Source: a virus
Strand: one strand, 5' to 3'
Length of the DNA stretch: 25,307 nt
Virus record (IMG/VR): IMGVR_UViG_3300023106_000027
Coordinates: 1-25,307 of that record
Positions 11,774 through 17,536 of this stretch are shown here, one piece after another. The notes below the pieces were generated by a model. The model was not told the origin of the DNA and made no database searches. It saw only the letters and a list, made by a program, of their open reading frames with translations. Position 1 is the first letter of the stretch; each line of letters starts with the position of its first letter. The position numbers and the translations under genes were made by a program.

Positions 11774-11783
11774 CCGTGGATAA

Positions 11784-11871
11784 CGTCCTATAGAGGAACT
11801 GGTACACTCAGGAGGCTTAAACCCTCTGCTATGTGAATAGCGTCTTGGTTCAAATCCAAGTGGGACGACCA
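11784..11871 (+). tRNA. tRNA-Leu(UAA)
   Basis: Acceptor CGTCCTA/TGGGACG, anticodon loop CTTAAAC in stem GGAGG/CCTCT, long variable arm, T-loop TTCAAAT, encoded ACCA. Confidence 0.92.
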
Positions 11872-11886
11872 GAGTACATTTTATAA

Positions 11887-12043
11887 CGGGGGCTGGCGAA
11901 ATTTTAGACGCAGCACGAGAATGCTTGTAGGGAATCACAGAACGTATTGCACGTTTTGCCTCAATCAGGCTCTCAGTAAGTTTCAGGCGTGTCGCTAGTT
12001 AGGAAAAGCTAGTGTGTAGGTGTGAGTCCTACGCCCCCGACCA
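11887..12043 (+). tRNA. Class II tRNA-like gene with ~65-nt anticodon-loop insertion
   Basis: A 157-nt gene with perfect acceptor CGGGGGC/GCCCCCG, D-arm GCG/CGC, variable arm CGCTAG/CTAGTG, T-arm GTAGG-TGTGAGT-CCTAC and encoded ACCA. The anticodon stem GCACG (11912-11916) pairs with CGTGT about 70 bases later; the loop between holds hairpins AACGT/ACGTT and GCCT/AGGC. The normal 7-base loop cannot be placed without removing about 63 bases, so an intron or an expanded arm is implied. The amino acid is unassigned; the loop's 3' end TTTCAGG would give UCA if joined directly. Confidence 0.6.
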
Positions 12044-12045
12044 AT

Positions 12046-12135
12046 GGAGAGGTGCGAGAGCGGTTTAATCGGGCAGTCTTGAAAACTGCTGTGGTGTAAA
12101 AGCCACCGTGGGTTCAAATCCCACCCTCTCCGCCA
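12046..12135 (+). tRNA. tRNA-Ser(UGA)
   Basis: Acceptor GGAGAGG/CCTCTCC, anticodon stem GCAGT/ACTGC with loop CTTGAAA, long variable arm, T-loop TTCAAAT, encoded GCCA (G73 as in Ser). Confidence 0.93.
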
Positions 12136-12269
12136 AGAAAAGAACTAGCAAGAAAAACTTGCAAGTTGTGCAAAACATATGGAGACCGAGGACGAAGGAG
12201 ACGAGTCGTTAGCCTGTGAAGCTGAAGAAAGTGGGAGCATGTCCCATCGGTCACCCCAAGAAAAAGCAT
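12136..12269. other. Spacer with fragments of small CxxC reading frames
   Basis: No complete gene is supported. One frame reads RKTCKLCKTYGDRGRRRRVV then stops at TGA without any start codon; a GTG overlapping that stop opens a frame (KKVGACPIGHPKKKHGR) that runs into tRNA-Asp. Small hairpins GCAAG/CTTGC and TGGGA/TCCCA are present. Possibly a decayed small CxxC gene like that at 9465. Confidence 0.3.
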
Positions 12270-12345
12270 GGACGTATGGAGGAATGGTTAACTCACTTCC
12301 CTGTCACGGAAGAGATTGCGGGTTCAAATCCCGTTGCGTCCGCCA
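12270..12345 (+). tRNA. tRNA-Asp(GUC)
   Basis: Acceptor GGACGTA/TGCGTCC, anticodon stem CTTCC/GGAAG with loop CTGTCAC, T-loop TTCAAAT, encoded GCCA. Confidence 0.93.
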
Positions 12346-12354
12346 AATATATAA

Positions 12355-12428
12355 TCCTCTGTAGTGTAGTGGTAACACGTCTCCCTGTTAAGGAGGTATC
12401 ACTGGTTCAAGCCCAGTCGGAGGAGCCA
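12355..12428 (+). tRNA. tRNA-Asn(GUU)
   Basis: Acceptor TCCTCTG/CGGAGGA, anticodon loop CTGTTAA in stem TCTCC/GGAGG, T-loop TTCAAGC, encoded GCCA. Confidence 0.93.
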
Positions 12429-12439
12429 CATTAACATAT

Positions 12440-12512
12440 TCCCTTGTCGTCTAAAGTAGGACGCAGCCCTTTGAAGGCTGTTATCTGGGTGCGAGTCCTA
12501 GCGAGGGAGCCA
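12440..12512 (+). tRNA. tRNA-Gln(UUG)
   Basis: Acceptor TCCCTTG/CGAGGGA, anticodon stem CAGCC/GGCTG with loop CTTTGAA, T-loop TGCGAGT, encoded GCCA. Confidence 0.9.
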
Positions 12513-12524
12513 AATTGATATTTG

Positions 12525-12696
12525 GGGGGTGCGGAAGTAGTCATTAATAAGGGCTGTGAGTAGTGAGTACGTCTTTGAGTAATTAACAAAGAGGTATACT
12601 TGCAAGGGGCAGTCACGAAAAGACAAGCTATGACCAACGAAGCCTGTACAGCTTTACTTATTGTAAGTATGAAGTGTAACTCTTACGCCCCCACCA
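12525..12696 (+). tRNA. Class II tRNA-like gene with ~80-nt anticodon-arm insertion
   Basis: A 172-nt gene. Acceptor GGGGGTG/CGCCCCC with encoded ACCA; a Ser-like 5' half; anticodon stem AGGGCTGT/ACAGCTTT about 85 bases apart; variable arm TACTTA-TTG-TAAGTA; a weak T-arm around TGTAACT. The insertion is itself folded (CTTTG/CAAAG near 12573 and GTCA/TGAC near 12612). Same architecture as 11887-12043 but different sequence. Amino acid unassigned. Confidence 0.55.
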
Positions 12697-12709
12697 TGTG
12701 TCAATTTAT

Positions 12710-12795
12710 GGAAGATGAACTAGCGAGGTGCTAGACCGTCCTGCTAAGACGTGTGCGGTGAAAGCCGTTGGGTTCATGTCCTACGTCTTCCGCCA
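12710..12795 (+). tRNA. tRNA-Ser(GCU)
   Basis: Acceptor GGAAGAT/GTCTTCC, anticodon loop CTGCTAA, variable arm GCGGTGAAAGCCG, T-loop TTCATGT, encoded GCCA. Outer pairs of the anticodon and T stems are mismatched. Last tRNA of the array. Confidence 0.85.
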
Positions 12796-12797
12796 AA

Positions 12798-13652
12798 TCA
12801 GTAATTAACTTTTTCGTGCCAGAGTGCGGTGACTCCTATCGTGGCTCCAATAGTGAGTATCACCCACAAGGCAATAAAACCACCACTTGCCCAAGCAGCT
12901 TCAGTAGCTGCTTTTTTTGTTTTCTCTTCAATAGTATCTGAACCCACATTAATAGCTCCAGAGCCTTCAGCGGGCTTTAAATGGCCTTGTGAGGTGTTTA
13001 CAAAGATGCTTCCAGAAACAGCGCCGTCTCTCACTGAATAATAATATCTAATGTTTCCTTCACGGTCACATTCACCCCATGAAAATATACAAGAGCCTTT
13101 GCCGTTAGGATAATAATAGTGTCCCTCAACACCGTCAATAACTTCACTTGCATCAATACCTCTTTCAGAACCAAAACGGAACATAGATGAAGGATATTCA
13201 CGCTCAAAGAATTTAACCTTTTGACCCTCTAGCGTGTCTGAGCCGTTGAAGTCCCATGAATAACTTACTTCAGTATGGCAAGTTTCACCGTCTACGTTTC
13301 CCTCTGAGTCATATGTGTCTTCACACACTTCTTCTTCATGTCGTGTGTATTCTTCTTCAGTCTTAGTTACTTTAGAAAATTGCTGTTTCATTTCAGGGAA
13401 CTTAACAAAATCAACAAACGTGAAAGTACCAGAAGTCATTATGTTACCTTGTCGTGTGTCGATTGAATAATTAAACTCTTCACCGTTTTCTGTTTTGATA
13501 GCAGTCTGATAGAGACGCTGCTTATCATGATAACCATTCATGATGTTACCGTGAATCCAAATGCCTAAGCTAATGAAGGCAACCATAACGGCTGCCGACA
13601 ATAGCCACAGTAGGGCTTCTTTCTTAGTTAGAGAATAAGTCCCGATGTTCAT
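12798..13652 (-). CDS. Two-helix membrane protein with large outside domain, unknown
   Basis: A 284-residue protein with one membrane helix near each end (about 13-34 and 253-277). The middle is a soluble, Tyr/Glu-rich, probably beta-type domain with four cysteines in two regions (EVCEDT and GETCHTEV; GSCIFSWGEC) that may form disulfides outside the cell. It overlaps the LemA-like gene end by 29 bases and is co-transcribed with it, suggesting the two work together at the envelope. It resembles no family I can name with confidence. Confidence 0.6.
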   Translation of the reverse strand: MNIGTYSLTKKEALLWLLSAAVMVAFISLGIWIHGNIMNGYHDKQRLYQTAIKTENGEEFNYSIDTRQGNIMTSGTFTFVDFVKFPEMKQQFSKVTKTEEEYTRHEEEVCEDTYDSEGNVDGETCHTEVSYSWDFNGSDTLEGQKVKFFEREYPSSMFRFGSERGIDASEVIDGVEGHYYYPNGKGSCIFSWGECDREGNIRYYYSVRDGAVSGSIFVNTSQGHLKPAEGSGAINVGSDTIEEKTKKAATEAAWASGGFIALWVILTIGATIGVTALWHEKVNY

Positions 13653-14181
13653 TTTCTGTAGTCTTTAAATCTAAGTATTTAAAATCTTGCTTTTCGTAGC
13701 CAAATACACCAAGCCATAGGCGTGTCCAGAAGCCACGTGTATATCGTGCATATTCACGTACATCATTGTTGTATTGAGCACGGTTTTCAGCTAGACGGTT
13801 TTCAGTAATACTAAATTCTGTCATTGCTTGCTGGTAGTTTTTCTGTGACTGCAATACTGGGTATTGTTCTACAACTGCTGCAAGCATTAAGCTAGCTTGT
13901 TCAACGTTACCTTGACTAGCAACTTGACGTGCTTCAATAGTACGCTCTAGTGTACCGCCCTCATGCTTGTCATATGACTGAACAGCATCTGCAAGGTTAT
14001 TAAAGAGGTCTGCTCGACGCTTTTCTTCGTTCTTAATGTTACTACCAGAAGTATTAACATTTTCTTCTAGTGAGACTGCACGGTTAAAAGTACCACTACC
14101 GATTGATACAATCAAGATGATTGCCAGTAATGCACTACCACCCCATGCAATTAGTTTTATTAGTCCTGGTGTGAGTGTCAT
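13624..14181 (-). CDS. LemA-family membrane protein
   Basis: A 185-residue protein with an N-terminal membrane anchor (about 7-27) followed by the helical LemA domain. Recognisable points: VSLEENVNTSGSNIKNEEKRRADL then NNLADAVQSYDKHE (the R-x-DL-x-N and Y-x-x-HE pair of LemA), the AR after it, EQYPVLQSQKNYQQAM (ENYPdLka-x-x-x-F in LemA) and ENRLAENRAQYNNDVREY. LemA proteins are anchored helical bundles of unclear function. GGAGAA before ATG 14181 and a consensus promoter drive it. Rare in phages. Confidence 0.8.
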   Translation of the reverse strand: MTLTPGLIKLIAWGGSALLAIILIVSIGSGTFNRAVSLEENVNTSGSNIKNEEKRRADLFNNLADAVQSYDKHEGGTLERTIEARQVASQGNVEQASLMLAAVVEQYPVLQSQKNYQQAMTEFSITENRLAENRAQYNNDVREYARYTRGFWTRLWLGVFGYEKQDFKYLDLKTTENEHRDLFSN

Positions 14182-14218
14182 TTACTTCTCCTGTTTAGAT
14201 GCTTATGTTTCATATTTG

Positions 14219-14247
14219 ATTGTAAAGAAAAAAGGATTGAATGTCAA
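14219..14247 (-). promoter_or_regulatory. Promoter of the LemA operon
   Basis: Leftward TTGACA (14247-14242), 17 bases, TACAAT (14224-14219). Divergent from the rightward RNA promoter at 14258. Confidence 0.7.
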
Positions 14248-14257
14248 TGATATTGTG

Positions 14258-14266
14258 TGGTATAAT
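14258..14266 (+). promoter_or_regulatory. Extended -10 promoter of a small RNA
   Basis: TGGTATAAT at 14258-14266 then AGTAATAGACGC; start near 14273. Confidence 0.6.
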
Positions 14267-14272
14267 AGTAAT

Positions 14273-14447
14273 AGACGCAATCACAAACTACGTGTCATCA
14301 GCTAAAAGATTCATCGCTCGATTAGCTGGCGTAATGCAACCACAGATGGTTCTAGTCCATGGCTAGAACGCCTAAGAAATTTAGGCACAAGAACCGAATA
14401 AAGGGTCTTGATAAAATCCAGCTTCCGAAAGGGAGCTGATTTTGTTT
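14273..14447 (+). ncRNA. ~175-nt structured small RNA, unknown
   Basis: Bounded by the promoter at 14258 and the terminator at 14413-14447. Three hairpins are visible before the terminator: AGCTAA/TTAGCT (about 14299/14322), GTTCTAG-TCCATGG-CTAGAAC (about 14349-14369) and GCCTAAG-AAA-TTTAGGC (14370-14386). No reading frame has a ribosome binding site. Function unknown. Confidence 0.55.
14413..14447 (+). terminator. Terminator of the small RNA
   Basis: CAGCTTCC (14419-14426), GAAA loop, GGGAGCTG (14431-14438), flanked by AAAAT and ATTTT: an 8-bp GNRA-capped stem with a T tract. Confidence 0.8.
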
Positions 14448-14474
14448 ACAAGCATATCCTTTTTCTGGTATACT
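14445..14474 (+). promoter_or_regulatory. Promoter of the cassette gene
   Basis: TTTACA (14445-14450), 18 bases, TATACT (14469-14474) with an upstream TGG. Confidence 0.55.
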
Positions 14475-14490
14475 AAGTATAGTACTTTCA

Positions 14491-14516
14491 CATCTTATAT
14501 TTTCATCACCGCCAAG
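14491..14516 (+). repeat. Left arm of a 26-bp inverted repeat
   Basis: CATCTTAT (14491-14498) and CACCGCCAAG (14507-14516), separated by 8 bases. Matches the right arm (14896-14921) in reverse complement at 22 of 26 positions. Confidence 0.65.
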
Positions 14517-14538
14517 TTTAGTTAAGTTAAGGAAAAAT

Positions 14539-14886
14539 ATGATTGAGATGAAAACACACGGGATAGACCCGTCAAAGATAAACCGATATTACTTCCCAGC
14601 AAATACTCGTCAGTTCGAGGATTTAGTAGGGAAAATGTTGACCCAAGTTGAAGCTATGAATTTACGTGAAAGCGTGGAAAAAGCCAACAAGGACATTGTT
14701 CGTCAGCTGCTATGGAAATGGTGGAATGACGTTCAAGAAAACTCAATGACAAGTTCAAGGTTATGTATTGGCCCGATAATTGCACCGAATGAAACAGGTG
14801 TTGTAAGCGACAAGCCGTATATATGGTACACAAGAAGCGGTGAACTGCAAAAGTTCACAGGCGAGGGTAACGGAGACCCAAGCTAA
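14539..14886 (+). CDS. Small helical protein in an inverted-repeat cassette, unknown
   Basis: A 115-residue protein with a helical middle (QFEDLVGKMLTQVEAMNLRE, then KDIVRQLLWKWWNDVQEN) and a short beta-like tail (KPYIWYTRSGELQKF). GGAAAA upstream of ATG 14539 is a moderate ribosome binding site, and the gene has its own promoter. It stands alone between two structured RNAs and between the arms of the inverted repeat, as an independently acquired gene would. Function unknown; a small protein of this size and context could be an anti-defence factor, which is only inference. Confidence 0.6.
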   Translation: MIEMKTHGIDPSKINRYYFPANTRQFEDLVGKMLTQVEAMNLRESVEKANKDIVRQLLWKWWNDVQENSMTSSRLCIGPIIAPNETGVVSDKPYIWYTRSGELQKFTGEGNGDPS

Positions 14887-14895
14887 ATAAAGCAT

Positions 14896-14921
14896 CTTGG
14901 CGGTGTTGTAAGCATAAGATG
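14896..14921 (+). repeat. Right arm of the 26-bp inverted repeat
   Basis: CTTGGCGGTG (14896-14905) and ATAAGATG (14914-14921), complementary in order and spacing to the left arm. The -35 of the next promoter overlaps it. Confidence 0.65.
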
Positions 14922-14934
14922 TATAAGGTATAAT
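14906..14934 (+). promoter_or_regulatory. Promoter of a small RNA or leader
   Basis: TTGTAA (14906-14911), 17 bases, TATAAT (14929-14934), then AGAAGTAGGC; start near 14941. Confidence 0.6.
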
Positions 14935-14940
14935 AGAAGT

Positions 14941-15060
14941 AGGCAATATGATGCACTGCTAAACTGTATACACAGGGTTACTTATTACAAGAACCAAAGA
15001 GGGGACTCCTGCACGAGTCATACTGCCAGATAGCGTAGATAGTCCCCTCTCCGAGTTTTT
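14941..15060 (+). ncRNA. Small RNA or 5' leader with a 10-bp long-range stem
   Basis: From the promoter at 14906 the RNA runs into AGAGGGGACT (14998-15007) and AGTCCCCTCT (15041-15050), a perfect 10-bp stem around a 33-base loop, then a GAGTTTTT tract that may terminate it. If read through, it is a leader for the gene at 15131, so it could act as an attenuator. No convincing reading frame. Confidence 0.5.
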
Positions 15061-15130
15061 CATTGGCCTCACTAGCCGTGAATTTCATACGTCAATCGAA
15101 TTTATTATTAAAGTCAGGAGGTTTAGTGTA

Positions 15131-15520
15131 ATGAATGTTGAACAATCAAAAGCATATCTAGAAGAACTTCTGCCAGGTTTCACTGTTACTGTCGATGAAT
15201 TTTGGAAAGAAAAACCAAACAACCGATATTTATTTAGTCGTGACGGAGTAGACGCAGCAATGTTATTCGCACAAAAATTACAACTTACAAAAGAAATGCT
15301 GCAAGATGTGGCAAACGCTGTTAGAAAACGATTCGACAGTCCTCAAGCAATTGAAAAAAAGCTTGACGCTGAAGAAAAGAAAGCAGCACCAGAAGCTACA
15401 GCTGAAGCACAACCACAAGTTACTGAATTTGCTGGCTCACCAAGTGAGCTTGAGTTTAGTTTCTACAAAGCAGCAAAAAAAGTCGTTGCAGACTTTGAAA
15501 AGAAATATCCTATGACTTAA
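15131..15520 (+). CDS. Unknown soluble protein
   Basis: A 129-residue protein. Residues 1-75 look folded (FTVTVDEFWKEKPNNRYLFSRDG, then a helix ending NAVRKRF). The middle is an Ala/Glu/Pro linker (KKAAPEATAEAQPQ) and the end a short helix (SFYKAAKKVVADFEKKYP). AGGAGG nine bases upstream decides ATG 15131. No motif recognised; the linker suggests two functional parts. Confidence 0.65.
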   Translation: MNVEQSKAYLEELLPGFTVTVDEFWKEKPNNRYLFSRDGVDAAMLFAQKLQLTKEMLQDVANAVRKRFDSPQAIEKKLDAEEKKAAPEATAEAQPQVTEFAGSPSELEFSFYKAAKKVVADFEKKYPMT

Positions 15521-15553
15521 GTACGCAAATAATCGTACTGAATAGGAGTAGAC

Positions 15554-15982
15554 ATGGCTCGTCTAAAAAGAGACCACTCAGGCTATCATAGTTATGGCCT
15601 ATATGCAAAATACAAACAACCTTCAATAAGCGAAAAGCCAAACGGCAATCGTCTGAAGAAAAAGAACACAAACAAATGGTGCAGAGGCAAAATAGGTACT
15701 GAGCACAAATGGCACAGTTACCAGCAAAAGCGTTGGAGTGATGAACGCTGGGCTTTCATGAATACCTACATTGAAATTAAATGTGTTGAATGCCGTAAAG
15801 AAAAATATATTAAAACTGCACGTGCTGCAATTTATCCATTTCATATTTGGATAGACCACCAGAACGAAGGCTATCAATCAATACAAGTCAAAGTCAATGG
15901 AAAAATCTTACCAATCGCAGAATATCAGTATCACAAAGATAGATACTGGTGCAAAGAATGCGGAACTTGGCATAAGTCATAA
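15554..15982 (+). CDS. Zinc-finger protein, first copy of a tandem pair
   Basis: A 142-residue basic protein. After a Lys-rich head it has WCRGKIGTEH, then KCVECRKEK and CKECGTWH, a C-x2-C...C-x2-C-x3-H set that probably binds zinc. AGGAG upstream fixes ATG 15554. The next frame repeats the same core (WCHGSIGLEH; CVCKNCN; YEIQVCINGRVLGL versus YQSIQVKVNGKILPI). A hairpin follows just after its stop codon, which is the point where the second copy begins. Function unknown, perhaps nucleic-acid binding. Confidence 0.65.
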   Translation: MARLKRDHSGYHSYGLYAKYKQPSISEKPNGNRLKKKNTNKWCRGKIGTEHKWHSYQQKRWSDERWAFMNTYIEIKCVECRKEKYIKTARAAIYPFHIWIDHQNEGYQSIQVKVNGKILPIAEYQYHKDRYWCKECGTWHKS

Positions 15983-16349
15983 ATATAAGGGAGTCTTACA
16001 CCCAGACTCCCTTATTTGGTGTCACGGCTCTATAGGATTAGAGCATGAGAAAACACGTAGATTCAGATACCCATTTTATAAATACTCACATACACAAGAT
16101 GCGAGTGTATATAAGATTATTATTTGTGTCTGTAAGAATTGTAATATGACATTTTACGGCGACCATACAAAATCGGTGCCTTTATCAATCCCCATACAAA
16201 GGCTAGACAGCTATAAAGAATATGAAATACAAGTATGTATAAATGGAAGAGTATTAGGCTTAAAAGGCGAAATAGTGACTCCATTCCGTCAAGCGACCCA
16301 AGAAGAACTCACAGATGAAACACGTGCTTTCATTGAGAGGGTTCAATAG
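15897..16349 (+). CDS. Second zinc-finger copy, no proper start (frameshift or coupled)
   Basis: The frame has homology to the first copy only from about 16014 (WCHGSIGLEHEKT) and keeps one CxxC (CVCKNC). The only in-frame ATG, 15897, lies inside the first gene and has no ribosome binding site, and no start exists between the first stop and the domain. A 9-bp hairpin AAGGGAGTC/GACTCCCTT (15987-16013) follows the stop TCA-TAA. A +1 shift there would fuse both domains. The alternative is a gene that has lost its start. Confidence 0.45.
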   Translation: MEKSYQSQNISITKIDTGAKNAELGISHKYKGVLHPDSLIWCHGSIGLEHEKTRRFRYPFYKYSHTQDASVYKIIICVCKNCNMTFYGDHTKSVPLSIPIQRLDSYKEYEIQVCINGRVLGLKGEIVTPFRQATQEELTDETRAFIERVQ

Positions 16350-16572
16350 TGTTTATTATAGTTGCAATATGTTTGTTCTTTTTATTGAATATAAACAAAT
16401 AAACATCTGATGAACCTTTGACGTGTAGCCTGTAGCCTTTTTCTTCCCTTTTGTACATTGAATGAACCGTGCCGTCTGCATCTTGATATGCTGCATCTTC
16501 TTTTTTGTCTAAATCAATGACCTTTTGTAAATTTATAAGGTCTTGTTTGTCAAAACTTTGTAAATCAGCCAT
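16330..16572 (-). CDS. Small unknown protein downstream of the exonuclease
   Basis: An 80-residue protein: an N-terminal helix (MADLQSFDKQDLINLQKVID) followed by beta-type segments (KGYRLHVKGSSDVYLFIFNK). It overlaps the exonuclease stop (AACTAATGG), so translation is coupled. Its 3' end overlaps the end of the rightward zinc-finger frame by 20 bases. No family recognised. Confidence 0.55.
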   Translation of the reverse strand: MADLQSFDKQDLINLQKVIDLDKKEDAAYQDADGTVHSMYKREEKGYRLHVKGSSDVYLFIFNKKNKHIATIINTIEPSQ

Positions 16573-17360
16573 TAGTTACCTGCAATGTTTCTAAATCGAG
16601 GCTTAACGTCAAATGTTGGGTCAATAGGTCGTGCAGACTGGAAGTATTTCTTACAGACTTTACATTTGTATTGCATGTATAGACCCATTTTGGTAGGACG
16701 ATATTTCTCACGTCCAATAAGTTCTTCATCAGAATTGCCACATTGAGGGCAAGCATCATGTGTATTACTAAGACGTGCCATGTTAGGGTGATTTGAAATA
16801 CCAGGAAGCAGTTTATAGTAAAGCTTTTCAAGCAGCTCAACGTCCATGTTGTTATACTTCTTCATCAGACTAATTGTCTTAGGAGCTGGCTCTTTAGACA
16901 TAAAGTCATCTTCAAGGTCTTTGTAAGTAATGTTTTCCTTGTGACCGAGTTCAAGATAATCAGCAAGCTCATTAAGTGAGTTGCTATGGAATTTATATTT
17001 AGAACGGGCAACTTGACAAGTATCAACGCTGAAGAATGGTGACGGTAAGTCAACGTCATTCTTAACATAGAATCTGTTCATCATCTTGTCATCAAATTTC
17101 TTGCCGTTGTGAGCCACAACAATATCTGCATCAGTTTGCAAGTCACGAAGCGAAGTCAAAAACTCTTTCATGGTGTTGAATTGGTGACGATACACAAATG
17201 TAGGCTTTGCATCACCTTTCCACTTGTATGAATAACACATCAGCTCTTGATGACGTACCCACTTGACAACTTTGAAGTCCCATTTGTTTCCGTAGCCTTC
17301 TACAACGTCCCTACAGACCTCAATATCGTAGAATAGCAATTTTACTTTTCGTTGCTCCAC
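16572..17360 (-). CDS. DEDD-type 3'-5' exonuclease / RNase H-like nuclease with zinc ribbon
   Basis: A 262-residue protein. DEDD nuclease motifs: ExoI LLFYDIEV (8-15; Asp12 and Glu14), ExoII VVAHNGKKFDDKMM (81-94; Asp90) and ExoIII KYNNMDVELLEKLY (168-181; Asp173 with a Tyr), resembling the YprB/DNA-polymerase-B proofreading fold. A C-terminal zinc ribbon has Cys204, Cys207, Cys233 and Cys236. Likely removes nucleotides from DNA or RNA 3' ends; substrate unknown. It starts at GTG 17360 with GGGGAAA upstream, under the promoter at 17405. Confidence 0.75.
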   Translation of the reverse strand: MEQRKVKLLFYDIEVCRDVVEGYGNKWDFKVVKWVRHQELMCYSYKWKGDAKPTFVYRHQFNTMKEFLTSLRDLQTDADIVVAHNGKKFDDKMMNRFYVKNDVDLPSPFFSVDTCQVARSKYKFHSNSLNELADYLELGHKENITYKDLEDDFMSKEPAPKTISLMKKYNNMDVELLEKLYYKLLPGISNHPNMARLSNTHDACPQCGNSDEELIGREKYRPTKMGLYMQYKCKVCKKYFQSARPIDPTFDVKPRFRNIAGN

Positions 17361-17404
17361 CTATTTCCCCTAAATCTAACAGCCATAAGCGGCTTATTTC
17401 TCTA

Positions 17405-17433
17405 ATCATACCATACGGTTTTGCACAGGTCAA
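17405..17433 (-). promoter_or_regulatory. Promoter of the exonuclease gene
   Basis: Leftward TTGACC (17433-17428), 17 bases, TATGAT (17410-17405). Divergent from 17457. Confidence 0.65.
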
Positions 17434-17456
17434 GTCTTTTTGATTATAAAAGGGTA

Positions 17457-17485
17457 TTGAAAATGCTAAAGTTTCAAAGTACAAT
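17457..17485 (+). promoter_or_regulatory. Promoter of the replication operon
   Basis: TTGAAA (17457-17462), 17 bases, TACAAT (17480-17485), 52 bases before ATG 17537. Confidence 0.65.
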
Positions 17486-17536
17486 AAAGAATAAGCTCTA
17501 TGGGTAGAAATATAGCTTAGAATAGGGGGCTAAAAA

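Noticed and set aside
12179-12434. Rightward frames through the spacer into tRNA-Asp and tRNA-Asn
   Set aside because: No ribosome binding site and the sense strand is occupied by tRNAs; the CKLCK fragment has no start codon.
11887-12696. Group I or group II introns in the inserted tRNAs
   Set aside because: Insertions of 65-90 bases are too short for either ribozyme core and no P7- or domain V-like element is seen.
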